A stretch of 12,375 nt of DNA from a bacterium (GTDB lineage Bacteria; Chloroflexota; Dormibacteria; UBA8260; Bog-877), in NCBI GenBank assembly GCA_021791455.1, contig JAJYWM010000438.1, positions 1-12,375 of the forward strand. Reading direction: 5' to 3'. The position numbers were made by a program, and so were the translations under genes. This document shows positions 1 to 9,886 of the stretch, one piece after another. The first letter of the stretch is position 1. Each line of letters begins with the position of its first letter. The notes under the pieces are model-generated. The model worked only from the letters and a program-made list of their open reading frames with translations, was not told where the DNA came from and searched no databases.

Positions 1-339
<339 letters not shown>

Positions 340-345
340 TCACTC

Positions 346-3876
<3,531 letters not shown>

Positions 3877-4012
3877 TGGCTAAAGTTCTCCAGGCAAACG
3901 GAAACGAAGGGTGAACTTCACAGGTGGCGGAAGCTCAATGCTACCACACCTGGAAGACACACCTGCTGGGACACCCCAGCCAGCGGATCCCCTGACCGTG
4001 CTACGGGCCGTG
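3877..4012 (-). other. rplL-rpoB intergenic spacer with weak inverted repeats
   Basis: 136 bp between the rplL stop and the rpoB start. On the minus strand it holds a short stem CTGGG-GTGT-CCCAG soon after the rplL stop, and a looser CAGGTG / CACCTG pair (3921-3926 with 3947-3952) with a 20-nt loop. Neither has a T-run. In E. coli the equivalent spacer contains an attenuator and an RNase III site, so a processing or partial termination role is conceivable. The structures here are too weak to assert it. Confidence 0.3.
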
Positions 4013-4393
4013 TTACTTGATCTCGGCGGACGCGCCTGCCTCCTGAATCTTCTTGGCCACGGCCTCGGCCTCCTCCTTCGAGACTCCCTCCTTGACCGGC
4101 TTGGGAGCTCCGTCCACCAGGTCCTTGGCCTCCTTCAGGCCAAGACCGGTGATCTCCCGGACCGCCTTGATGGCGGCGATCTTCTGGTCCCCGGCCGCCG
4201 TCAGGATGACCGAGAACTCGGTCTGCTCCTCGACCTCGACAGCACCAGCCGCAGCCACCGGAGCAGCCACCGCCACCGCCGCCGCGGCCGTGATCCCGTA
4301 CTTGTCTTCGATGGCCTTCTTGGCGTTGACCAAGTCGAGGACCGTCCAATCCGCCAGGGCGTCGACGAAGTCCTCTACCGTGACCTTGCTCAT
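4013..4393 (-). CDS. rplL: 50S ribosomal protein L7/L12
   Basis: Stalk protein that recruits translational GTPases (EF-G, EF-Tu, IF2) to the ribosome and binds L10 as dimers. At 126 residues it has the standard length and three parts. These are an N-terminal dimerisation/L10-binding helical domain (about 1-33), an Ala/Val-rich hinge (about 34-55), and a C-terminal factor-binding domain. The last begins near [20 protein letters not shown] and contains the conserved [20 protein letters not shown]. The ATG at 4393 is preceded by GGAGG at 9 nt. The gene lies 65 bp after rplJ, so the two are almost certainly co-transcribed. Nothing is unusual about it. Confidence 0.98.
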   Translation of the reverse strand: MSKVTVEDFVDALADWTVLDLVNAKKAIEDKYGITAAAAVAVAAPVAAAGAVEVEEQTEFSVILTAAGDQKIAAIKAVREITGLGLKEAKDLVDGAPKPVKEGVSKEEAEAVAKKIQEAGASAEIK

Positions 4394-4458
4394 CTAATGT
4401 CTCCTCCGCACTGTCCGATTCAAACCGGGGTGGCTATTGCTTGGGTTGTATATGGGAA

Positions 4459-5001
4459 TCACGCAGCTGCCTGCTTGGCGTCCAGGAGGCCGACCAGGTC
4501 CTTGACGGGAGCCTCCAAGAGGCCCACCAGCTGCGCCACCGGTGCCTCCAGAACGGCCAGCAGCTCCGCCATCAACACCTCCCGAGAGGGCAGCTCCGCA
4601 AGCTGGCGCACCTCGGCAGCCGACAGCACGGCTCCCTCCGCAACTCCGGCGCGGACCATCTCAAGGCGGCGGTTGGCCCGCGCGTACTCCATCAGCACTC
4701 GCGCCGGAGCGCTGAGGTCGTCGTAGCTGATCGCCAGGGCGGTCGGCCCCACCAGGTGAGGGTTCAACTCAGGGATGCCGGCCTGCTCGGTGGCCCGCCG
4801 GGCCAGCGTGTTCTTGACGACCACGTAGTCCAGGCCGTCGTTGCGCAGCGCGCTCCTCAGATCCTCCAGCTGCGCCACGGTGAGGCCGCGGTAGTCGGTG
4901 AGCACCGCACTCTTCATGCGGCCCAGCTTCTCGGCCAACGCGGCCACATTGTGCTGCTTGGCCTCGGGAATGCGGGCTGCTCCGTGCTTCTCAGCGGTCA
5001 T
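4459..5001 (-). CDS. rplJ: 50S ribosomal protein L10
   Basis: Stalk base protein that anchors L7/L12 dimers to the ribosome and, in many bacteria, represses its own operon by binding the mRNA leader. At 180 residues it has the L10 globular domain with conserved LTDYRGLTVAQLEDLR (about 34-49) and VVKNTLARRA (about 61-70). The C-terminal helix is long and contains two near-identical 11-residue units, LEAPVAQLVGL (151-161) and LEAPVKDLVGL (162-172), then LDAK. From LPS to the end is 44 residues, longer than E. coli and close to the Thermotoga length that binds three L12 dimers. The ATG at 5001 has GGAGG 8 nt upstream, embedded in a palindrome. Confidence 0.98.
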   Translation of the reverse strand: MTAEKHGAARIPEAKQHNVAALAEKLGRMKSAVLTDYRGLTVAQLEDLRSALRNDGLDYVVVKNTLARRATEQAGIPELNPHLVGPTALAISYDDLSAPARVLMEYARANRRLEMVRAGVAEGAVLSAAEVRQLAELPSREVLMAELLAVLEAPVAQLVGLLEAPVKDLVGLLDAKQAAA

Positions 5002-5003
5002 AG

Positions 5004-5014
5004 GGAGGACCTCC
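5004..5014 (-). promoter_or_regulatory. Palindromic ribosome binding site of rplJ
   Basis: The Shine-Dalgarno GGAGG of rplJ is followed at once by TCCTCC, so the site reads GGAGGTCCTCC on the minus strand. This is a perfect palindrome able to fold as GGAG-GTC-CTCC. Just 5' of it is another short inverted repeat (GATCC, 7 nt, GGATC). Folding would hide the ribosome binding site, so accessibility could be switched by L10/L12 binding upstream. The sequence symmetry is seen; the control is inferred. Confidence 0.45.
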
Positions 5015-5024
5015 AGCTCTCAGG

Positions 5025-5160
5025 ATCCCGAGCCAGGATCAACTCCCTCCGGTCCTGCTGACCGAAGTCGAGCTCATTGCCTGCGCAGGGTGGGTTTTGA
5101 GCATTGCTGCCCCTGCGGTCTCGGGCTTCCAGGATGGCGACTCTTGCAAATTGCCTGGTT
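5025..5160 (-). ncRNA. L10 leader RNA upstream of rplJ
   Basis: The minus-strand 5' region of rplJ contains a strong match to the L10-leader pattern recalled from E. coli and Bacillus: CCGAGACCGCAGG, a loop with CTCAAAA, then CCTGCGCAGG. The core stem CCCTGCG / CGCAGGG pairs 5111-5117 with 5084-5090, 7 bp closing a 20-nt loop. A 5' stem CCAGG / CCTGG (5154-5158 with 5129-5133) precedes it. In this family the L10-(L12)n complex binds the leader and lowers expression of rplJL and sometimes rpoBC. Outer boundaries are approximate. A covariance-model search with the Rfam L10-leader model would settle it. Confidence 0.8.
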
Positions 5161-5190
5161 AGTATAACCGGCTCGCGGTAAGGGTCCGAG
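5161..5190 (-). promoter_or_regulatory. Possible promoter for rplJL-rpoBC
   Basis: The hexamer TATACT (5161-5166) is identical to the -10 of the rpmG promoter. It sits so that a transcript would start near 5154, at the 5' edge of the L10 leader. No good -35 is present at 16-18 bp. The region instead holds a 7-bp inverted repeat CGGCTCG / CGAGCCG (5187-5193 with 5169-5175) directly downstream of rplA. That repeat could be a weak terminator or an operator. Suggestive only. Confidence 0.35.
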
Positions 5191-5213
5191 CCGCAGGCCC
5201 TCTCACCACCGTC

Positions 5214-5924
5214 TCAGGCGACCGAGAGCCGCGCGGCACCCGCGGGGTCCACCCTGACGCTGGGGCCCATGGAGGGGGCGAGGAAGCAGGCGCGCACATA
5301 GGAGCCCTTGGCCGCCGATGGCTTGGCCTTGACGATCGCCTCCATCATGGCGGCCAGATTCTCGTAGAGGGCGTCGTCTTCGAAGCTCGTCTTCCCCACG
5401 GGAACGTGAATGATGCCGTATCGGTCGACGCGAAACTCGACCCGGCCCGCCTGCACCTCCTTGACCGCCCGAGCCACATCGAAGGTCACGGTTCCGGCCT
5501 TGGGGTTGGGCATCAGGCCCCTGGGCCCGAGGATCTTGCCTAGCCGGCCCACAGCTCCCATCATGTCAGGGGTGGCCAGGGCGACATCGAAGTCGGTGAA
5601 GCCACCCTGGACCCGCTTGACAAGGTCCTCACCGCCGACTATGTCGGCTCCCGCATCCCGCGCCTCCCGCTCCTTCTCCCCCTGAGCGAAGACGGCGATG
5701 GTCCGCGTCTTGCCGGTCCCGTGGGGAAGCACCACGCTGCTTCGGACCATCTGGTCCGCGTGCCTGGGGTCCACCCCCAGTCGCACGTGCAACTCCACGG
5801 TTCCAGGGAACTTGGTGGTGTTGACCTGCTTGACCAGGGCCACCGCCTCTCTGGGATCGACCGCGTCCCGCCCCTCGACGAGCTTCGCCGCCTCCTGGTA
5901 GCGCTTACCGTGTCCTGTCGGCAT
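5214..5924 (-). CDS. rplA: 50S ribosomal protein L1
   Basis: L1 binds 23S rRNA helices 76-78 at the E-site stalk, helps release deacylated tRNA, and in many bacteria represses its own translation. At 236 residues it has the family length and the L1 signature [19 protein letters not shown] in the middle of the protein. The C-terminal motifs are VGKTSF and [20 protein letters not shown]. An ATG two codons further upstream (5930) touches GGAGG with no spacing, whereas the ATG at 5924 lies 6 nt from it, so I use 5924. It follows rplK after 57 bp that hold a hairpin resembling the L1 site of 23S rRNA, and precedes the L10 leader and rplJ. Confidence 0.97.
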   Translation of the reverse strand: MPTGHGKRYQEAAKLVEGRDAVDPREAVALVKQVNTTKFPGTVELHVRLGVDPRHADQMVRSSVVLPHGTGKTRTIAVFAQGEKEREARDAGADIVGGEDLVKRVQGGFTDFDVALATPDMMGAVGRLGKILGPRGLMPNPKAGTVTFDVARAVKEVQAGRVEFRVDRYGIIHVPVGKTSFEDDALYENLAAMMEAIVKAKPSAAKGSYVRACFLAPSMGPSVRVDPAGAARLSVA

Positions 5925-5930
5925 CTTCAT

Positions 5931-5975
5931 CCTCCGGTGGTAGTGGCGGGCCGTGACGGCCCTCCCACCTTCTAT
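5931..5975 (-). promoter_or_regulatory. Putative L1-binding mRNA hairpin at the rplA ribosome binding site
   Basis: The minus strand between rplK and rplA reads ATAG, AA, GGTGGGAGG, then an inner stem GGGCCG-TCA-CGGCCC, then GCCACTACCACC and the rplA GGAGG. Outer stem GGTGG pairs with CCACC (5965-5969 with 5936-5940). The internal loop is asymmetric, GA against GCCACTA. The pieces GGTGGGAGG and TACCACC match the two strands of the L1-binding region of E. coli 23S rRNA as I recall it. A ribosomal protein site mimicking its rRNA target, overlapping the start region of its own gene, is the classic autoregulation layout. Confidence 0.6.
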
Positions 5976-5981
5976 CTATTG

Positions 5982-6410
5982 TTACGCGCTTACCCTGACA
6001 CCCATGGAGCGCGCCGTGCCCTCCACCATCCTGGCGACAGATTCAAGTTCGGTCGAGTTCACGTCTGGGAGTTTGGTCCTGGCGATCTCGAGAGCCTGCT
6101 CGTGGCTCAATTCCCCCACCTGATCGCGAGGAGTCTTGGCGGAGCCCTTGGGGATCCCCGCCGCCCGCTTGATCAGATCCGCGGTGGGAGGCGTCTTGGT
6201 GACGAAGGTGAATGTCCTGTCCTCGTAGATCGTGATCTCGGCAGGTATCACCAGTCCGGACTGGGACGCGGTCTGATCGTTGTAGGCGCGGCAGAACTCC
6301 ATGATGTTGACCGAATGCTGACCCAGCGCCGGCCCGATCGGATACCCGGGACTGGCCTTGCCCGCTTCGATCGCGAGACGCAACACCGTCTTGACCTTCT
6401 TCTTGCCCAT
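5982..6410 (-). CDS. rplK: 50S ribosomal protein L11
   Basis: L11 forms the GTPase-associated centre with 23S rRNA and is the binding region for thiopeptides such as thiostrepton. It is 142 residues, the usual length. The N-terminal domain carries the linker [20 protein letters not shown], and the C-terminal rRNA-binding domain includes [19 protein letters not shown] and [10 protein letters not shown]. The start at 6410 ([12 protein letters not shown]) is fixed by AGGAGG 9 nt upstream; the open frame extends upstream inside nusG but has no family similarity. The AGGAGG overlaps the nusG stop codon, so the genes are tightly coupled (13-bp gap). The linker has PGYP where the family usually has PAPP or PSPP. 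Confidence 0.98.
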   Translation of the reverse strand: MGKKKVKTVLRLAIEAGKASPGYPIGPALGQHSVNIMEFCRAYNDQTASQSGLVIPAEITIYEDRTFTFVTKTPPTADLIKRAAGIPKGSAKTPRDQVGELSHEQALEIARTKLPDVNSTELESVARMVEGTARSMGVRVSA

Positions 6411-6423
6411 CTGAGACTGCCTC

Positions 6424-6984
6424 CTAACGCAGACGCTCGACCTGCAGCAGGTCGAGCTCAACCGGGGTCTCCCGGCCGAACATGTTCACCATAACCTTGA
6501 GCTTGCCCTTCTCGGCGTTGATCTCGCCGACCTTGCCGTGGAAGTCGGTGAACGGTCCATCGACGACCCGCACCGAGTCGCCCTCCTTGAACTCGACCTG
6601 GACCTTGGTCGCGACGTCACCACCGATCTGGTGGAGGATCGAGCGCATCTCGCCCTCCTGCAGGGGCACAGGGCGAGTCCCGGAGCCAACGAAGCTGGTC
6701 ACCCCAGGGGTGTTGCGGACCACGTACCAGGACTCGTCAGACATCACCATCCGAACCAGGATGTAGCCCGGGAAGATGCGCTTGGAGACATGCCGACGCT
6801 GCCCGTCCTTGATCTCCAGGACCTCCTCGGTCGGGACGAGCACCTCGAATATCTGATCGTGCATGTCCATGGACTCCACCCGCTTGAGGAGATTGGCCCG
6901 CACCTTGTCCTCATGGCCGGAATAGGCATGGATCACATACCAGCTGGCTTGTTCTGTGGGCTGCGAGGTGTTGACAGCGGTCAC
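6424..6984 (-). CDS. nusG: Transcription termination/antitermination factor NusG
   Basis: NusG binds the RNA polymerase clamp, modulating elongation and pausing, and links polymerase to the ribosome (S10) or Rho through its KOW domain. At 186 residues the order is a short N-terminal extension, the NGN domain from about residue 14 ([19 protein letters not shown], later [27 protein letters not shown]), and a C-terminal KOW domain ([20 protein letters not shown] through VELDLLQVE). The start is GTG with GGGAG 7 nt upstream. It lies 31 bp after secE and 13 bp before rplK in the conserved secE-nusG-rplK order. Confidence 0.98.
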   Translation of the reverse strand: MTAVNTSQPTEQASWYVIHAYSGHEDKVRANLLKRVESMDMHDQIFEVLVPTEEVLEIKDGQRRHVSKRIFPGYILVRMVMSDESWYVVRNTPGVTSFVGSGTRPVPLQEGEMRSILHQIGGDVATKVQVEFKEGDSVRVVDGPFTDFHGKVGEINAEKGKLKVMVNMFGRETPVELDLLQVERLR

Positions 6985-7015
6985 GGCTGAGCTCCCGATG
7001 ACTTCGTGGCGTAAT

Positions 7016-7348
7016 TCACGGCGTGGGACTGGCGGACGGGGTGGCGCTCGGAGATGGTGAGGCCGATGGCGTCGGAGTCGCGGCCGCCGTCGGAGCGGGG
7101 GTAGTGGTGCTGGTGGCGGTCGCGGTTGGGGTGCTGGCGTAAAGGGGCGCCAGAGCGGCAGTCAGCCCGAAGTCCAGCAGGCCGAGGAACACCCCCAGCA
7201 GGACCACCGCGACGACCACGACTCCGGTCATCTGCCGGAGCTCCGGCCAAGTCGGCCACACCGTCTTGCGAAGTTCGCTCCATACCTCTTTTAGATAGCT
7301 CCCTGACTCCTGCCTCTCAGCCGGAGTGTCATTTGCGACGTTGGCCAA
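7016..7348 (-). CDS. secE: Protein translocase subunit SecE with Ala/Ser/Thr/Pro tail
   Basis: SecE clamps the SecY channel of the general secretion pathway. Residues 18-40 show the conserved amphipathic helix (YLKEVWSELRKTVWPTWPEL), then one membrane helix at about 41-63 (VVVVAVVLLGVFLGLL). Position right before nusG confirms the identity. At 110 residues it is long for the single-helix form, usually about 60-70. The excess is residues 71-110, made only of Ala, Ser, Thr and Pro, which by SecE topology would lie outside the cytoplasm. The start is a TTG with GAGAGG 7 nt upstream; no in-frame ATG or GTG is available. It follows tRNA-Trp by 31 bp. Confidence 0.93.
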   Translation of the reverse strand: MANVANDTPAERQESGSYLKEVWSELRKTVWPTWPELRQMTGVVVVAVVLLGVFLGLLDFGLTAALAPLYASTPTATATSTTTPAPTAAATPTPSASPSPSATPSASPTP

Positions 7349-7379
7349 TACAGATCCTCTCAGCCGCTCACTTGCTCTG

Positions 7380-7452
7380 CAGGGGCGGCACGGTTCGAAC
7401 GCGCGACCTGCGGTTTTGGAGACCGCTGCTCTACCAGCTGAGCTACGCCCCT
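7380..7452 (-). tRNA. trnW: tRNA-Trp (anticodon CCA)
   Basis: The 73-nt minus-strand sequence folds as a standard cloverleaf. The acceptor stem is AGGGGCG / CGCCCCT with discriminator G, and the D-arm is GCTC...GAGC. The anticodon stem is GCGGT / ACCGC around CTCCAAA (anticodon CCA), and the T-arm GCGCG-TTCGAAC-CGTGC has one G-T pair. The 3' CCA is not encoded. It sits between rpmG and secE, a frequent bacterial arrangement, and is probably processed from the shared transcript. Confidence 0.98.
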
Positions 7453-7474
7453 TTGAGCTACTGGCTGTCGCCCC

Positions 7475-7627
7475 CTACTTGGTTTCGCGATGGGAGGTGT
7501 GTCGACGGCACCGTCGACAGTACTTGCGCAGCTCCATCCGCTCCGGATCGTTGCGCTTGTTCTTCTGGGTGGTGTAGTTGCGCTCGCGGCATTCGCCGCA
7601 CTGCAGGGTGATGATGGTTGCGGGCAC
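7475..7627 (-). CDS. rpmG: 50S ribosomal protein L33 (zinc-ribbon, C+ form)
   Basis: Small large-subunit protein near the E site; 50 residues. It keeps two CxxC pairs, CGEC near the N-terminus and CRRC near the C-terminus, so it is the zinc-binding C+ paralogue. The core [20 protein letters not shown] and [18 protein letters not shown] match the L33 family. The GTG at 7627 is chosen because L33 similarity begins at once after it and GGAGAG lies 7 nt upstream. The open frame further upstream crosses the promoter and is not coding. It is the first gene of the cluster, 22 bp before tRNA-Trp. Confidence 0.96.
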   Translation of the reverse strand: MPATIITLQCGECRERNYTTQKNKRNDPERMELRKYCRRCRRHTSHRETK

Positions 7628-7643
7628 CAGACGACTCTCCAGA

Positions 7644-7667
7644 CAAAAACGCCTGGCCAAGCCAGGC
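7644..7667 (-). promoter_or_regulatory. Terminator-like hairpin with U-run in the rpmG leader
   Basis: The minus strand has GCCTGGC-TTG-GCCAGGC (7 bp, triloop; 7667-7651) followed by G and TTTTT (7649-7645), 17 nt before the rpmG ribosome binding site. The predicted transcription start (about 7668) is at the foot of the stem, so the RNA would begin with this hairpin. It could be an attenuator, a pause site, or a 5'-end stabiliser of the message. Shape is seen; role is inferred. Confidence 0.55.
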
Positions 7668-7674
7668 TGCGAAC

Positions 7675-7703
7675 AGTATATAGCCACCCTGCTCGGCGGT
7701 CAA
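7675..7703 (-). promoter_or_regulatory. Sigma-70-type promoter for the rpmG-trnW-secE-nusG operon
   Basis: On the minus strand TTGACC (7703-7698) and TATACT (7680-7675) are separated by exactly 17 bp, each one mismatch from the TTGACA / TATAAT consensus. They lie 47 bp upstream of the rpmG GTG, with a transcription start expected near 7668. This is the best promoter match I found in the window. Confidence 0.8.
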
Positions 7704-7837
7704 ACGACCGTCGCCCGCAGGGTACGACCCCGACCTTAGTCTGGGTCACGCTTGGCCCCGACCCGAGTGACGAAGTCGTTGCACGGTTGTTTGGGTAGGT
7801 GGGCCCGAGTCGGCGTTTCCCTTTCGTGATCGTCGAC

Positions 7838-8425
7838 ATGCCCGCATTCGGCCCCGTCAGCTTCGACAGCTGGCTGGCGTCAGAGCTACGGCGTCTGCTG
7901 GGCCCACTAGCCGAGTCGGAATCATCCCCGATGTGGCAGCCGGTATCTCGGGGCCGATCTGAGCCTGCAGCCGAGAGACTGGTCTTGCCCTCACTCAGAC
8001 TCGCGGCGGGAGCCGCGGTCCTGGCGTCGACCTGCGGAGGGCTGGCTCTCGCCTACCACGCGGGCGCGTCCCCGGTGAGGTCGGGGTCCAGTTTGACGCA
8101 GGCACTCTCCACCGGCCACGGTCCTTCCGTCCCTGGGGTCGGGGGCAGGAACCGTGCGGTCGCCTCTGCACAGGCGGGCGGTTATCCCGGCGCCACACCG
8201 GGAAGAAGGGGGGCCGGGCACCTGCGCCAGCCCACCTCACAAGCAGCGCACGCGGTGAGAGGAGGGGCCGGGGAGCCGGCCTCGGGTCCACCTGGCGGCC
8301 ACCGGCCAGGTGTCCCGAGCCGAGCCGAAGGCGGCGGAGATCCCGCAGCGCACCCCGCGTCCAAACCGACACCCGGCCCGAGTGGTCGCGGCCCGAAGCC
8401 AAGTTCTCAGGAGTTCAAGCCTTGA
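7838..8425 (+). CDS. Membrane protein with anti-sigma-like N-terminus and Pro/Gly-rich outer tail
   Basis: No named family recognised. The predicted 195 residues show a cytoplasmic segment (1-53) with FDSWLASELRRLLG at 9-22, one membrane helix at about 54-75 (LRLAAGAAVLASTCGGLALAYHA), and a long basic, Gly/Pro/Ala/Ser-rich tail predicted outside. The N-terminal motif and the layout are shared with the protein at 11029-11619, which is coupled to an ECF sigma factor, so an anti-sigma-like role is inferred. I chose the ATG at 7838 because it places the motif near the N-terminus as in the paralogue. GTG codons at 7799 and 7826 are alternatives, and none has a convincing Shine-Dalgarno. The stop overlaps the start of the TadG-like gene. 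Confidence 0.6.
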   Translation: MPAFGPVSFDSWLASELRRLLGPLAESESSPMWQPVSRGRSEPAAERLVLPSLRLAAGAAVLASTCGGLALAYHAGASPVRSGSSLTQALSTGHGPSVPGVGGRNRAVASAQAGGYPGATPGRRGAGHLRQPTSQAAHAVRGGAGEPASGPPGGHRPGVPSRAEGGGDPAAHPASKPTPGPSGRGPKPSSQEFKP

Positions 8426-9483
8426 TGCCCAGCCAAAGGAAAAACCAGCGGGGACAGGTCGCTGTCCTCTTCGCCATCGCGGCGGTCGCGGTGGTCGCGG
8501 TCGTCGGCCTGGCTGTCGATGCCGGCACCAGCTATGTGGACCAACGCTCCCTGCAGGCTGGCTCCGACACCGCCGCCACCGCCGGTGCCACCATGCTCGC
8601 GGCCGACTTTCACGCCTGCCTCACCAACGGCATCCTGCCCTACACCGACGCCGACATAAGCCAGGTGGTGGCCGGCATCGCCGGTCGCGCGGCCGCGGCG
8701 TCGGGCAAGGTGACGAGCCTGCCGGAGGTGGACTATGTGACCTACCAAGGGACGACCCTCACCGACATCGGCCCCGTGTCCTCCTACACCGCCATACCGT
8801 GCACCCCGAACTCCGGCACCTCGGGTCCCGGCACCTGGACCGGCCCGGAGGGCGTGAGGGTCGTCGCGGACAACCAGCACCACACCCTGATCCTGCAATT
8901 GGTGGGGGTGCACAACGCCAGCGAGGCGGCGACCGCGACCGCCGCCTTCGGGGTGGTCTCGGGAGGATCCTACGCGCCCTTCGTAGCCTGCGATGTTCAG
9001 CCGCTGTCGGGACCGGTAACCAGCAGCGGCGGGATCGAGATCGGAGACACGGTCCTGCTCGCCGATCCTCAGTGGAAGAAGAAGGAGAGCGGCTGCATCA
9101 GCGGCTCTTCCGACTTCAAGGGTTACCTCCACAACCCCGTCCCTGACCCGATCACCCTTCCCGACGGCTCCGGGATAGCAACCAGCTCCACCGGCGGCGG
9201 CGACGCCTGCGGCCTTTGGCCCAGCAACCTCGCGGTCGGAGACGTGGTGATGGTCCCGTTGACCAATTCCCTGAGCGGGACCGGCCACTATCAGGTCCAG
9301 GTGCAGGGCCTGATCGCGGTCCGGATCACCTCCTTCTCCTGCCCCTCGGTGCAGGGAGTCGTCACCACCATTGCCAGCGACGGTGGGGGGCTGCTCATCT
9401 GCCCCAGCTCAACCCTGCCCAATTGCGCCGACGCCCCCTTCAATGTCAAGACCGAGGCCACCGTTGTCCAGCTTGTCAACTAG
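8425..9483 (+). CDS. TadG-like Flp pilus-assembly protein
   Basis: 352 residues. The N-terminus NQRGQVAVLFAIAAVAVVAV followed by GLAVDAGTSYVDQRSLQ and a D-TAA-A-A segment is the hallmark of the Flp pilus-assembly TadE/G-like N-terminal domain. This is a single membrane anchor, with the rest outside. The remaining 300 or so residues are Gly/Ser/Thr/Cys-rich with no domain I can name. Unlike the two genes that follow, residue +5 after QRG is Leu rather than Glu, so it is probably not cut by prepilin peptidase. An ATG at 8425 shares its A with the upstream TGA; a TTG at 8422 is better spaced (8 nt) from AGGAG and is a possible alternative. It overlaps the next gene. Confidence 0.8.
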   Translation: MPSQRKNQRGQVAVLFAIAAVAVVAVVGLAVDAGTSYVDQRSLQAGSDTAATAGATMLAADFHACLTNGILPYTDADISQVVAGIAGRAAAASGKVTSLPEVDYVTYQGTTLTDIGPVSSYTAIPCTPNSGTSGPGTWTGPEGVRVVADNQHHTLILQLVGVHNASEAATATAAFGVVSGGSYAPFVACDVQPLSGPVTSSGGIEIGDTVLLADPQWKKKESGCISGSSDFKGYLHNPVPDPITLPDGSGIATSSTGGGDACGLWPSNLAVGDVVMVPLTNSLSGTGHYQVQVQGLIAVRITSFSCPSVQGVVTTIASDGGGLLICPSSTLPNCADAPFNVKTEATVVQLVN

Positions 9484-9886
9484 AAGGCGACAGCGCGGCC
9501 AGAGCCTGGTCGAGTTTGCGATCGTGCTGCCGATCCTGCTGCTCTTGATCTCCGGTGGCGCCGATCTGACCCGCGCCTTCTTCGTGGGCATTCAGATCTC
9601 GGACGCGTCGCGCCAGGCGGCGCTCTACGCGGCCAACAACCCCGACGACTACAACCAGGCGGCGCTGCAGACCATCGCCAACGAGAACGCTGGCGGGGGC
9701 CCCCTGGTGTGCCCATCCGGCCAGCTGCACGTGACTCTGGGAGCAACCTACAGCGACAGCAGCACGGCTGCGGATGGGGCCTTCTACCAGCCGGTCACGG
9801 TCATCTGCGATCTGCCGATGCTGACCCCCGGGATCCCCTCGCCGGTCACCATCAGAGCCAGCGCGACGGCGCTGATCCTGCCATGA
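9464..9886 (+). CDS. TadE-like minor pseudopilin (first copy)
   Basis: 140 residues. The N-terminus is basic (STRRRQRG), followed by QSLVEFAIVLPILLLLISGG, the typical TadE membrane segment. Gly12 with Glu17 at +5 fits the prepilin peptidase site of type IV-pilin-like proteins. Further conserved-looking features are RAFFVGIQISDASRQAALYA and a C-terminal region with two Cys. TadE proteins are minor pseudopilins of Tad/Flp systems at the outer face of the membrane. The start is uncertain: TTG at 9464 has GAGG 6 nt upstream and begins 20 nt inside the TadG-like gene, while an ATG at 9443 lacks a ribosome binding site. The stop overlaps the next ATG as ATGA. Confidence 0.82.
   Translation: MSSLSTRRRQRGQSLVEFAIVLPILLLLISGGADLTRAFFVGIQISDASRQAALYAANNPDDYNQAALQTIANENAGGGPLVCPSGQLHVTLGATYSDSSTAADGAFYQPVTVICDLPMLTPGIPSPVTIRASATALILP

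Noticed and set aside
6411..6461. Extended N-terminus for L11
   Set aside because: The extra codons lie inside the end of nusG, are Cys/Arg/Ser-rich, and the good AGGAGG fits the start at 6410.
7704..7837. Promoter for the plus-strand block
   Set aside because: TTGCAC at 7779 has no -10 at a usable distance, and no GGAAC / GTC-type ECF pair was seen. A promoter must exist but I cannot place it.
7360..7839. A 159-codon minus-strand frame crossing the tRNA, rpmG and the promoter
   Set aside because: It reads through a tRNA and out of frame through rpmG, so it is a shadow.
8407..9288. A 293-codon open frame on the minus strand opposite the TadG-like gene
   Set aside because: The plus strand encodes a recognisable TadG N-terminus and overlaps its neighbours cleanly; the antisense frame is Gly/Ala/Arg/His-rich without motifs.
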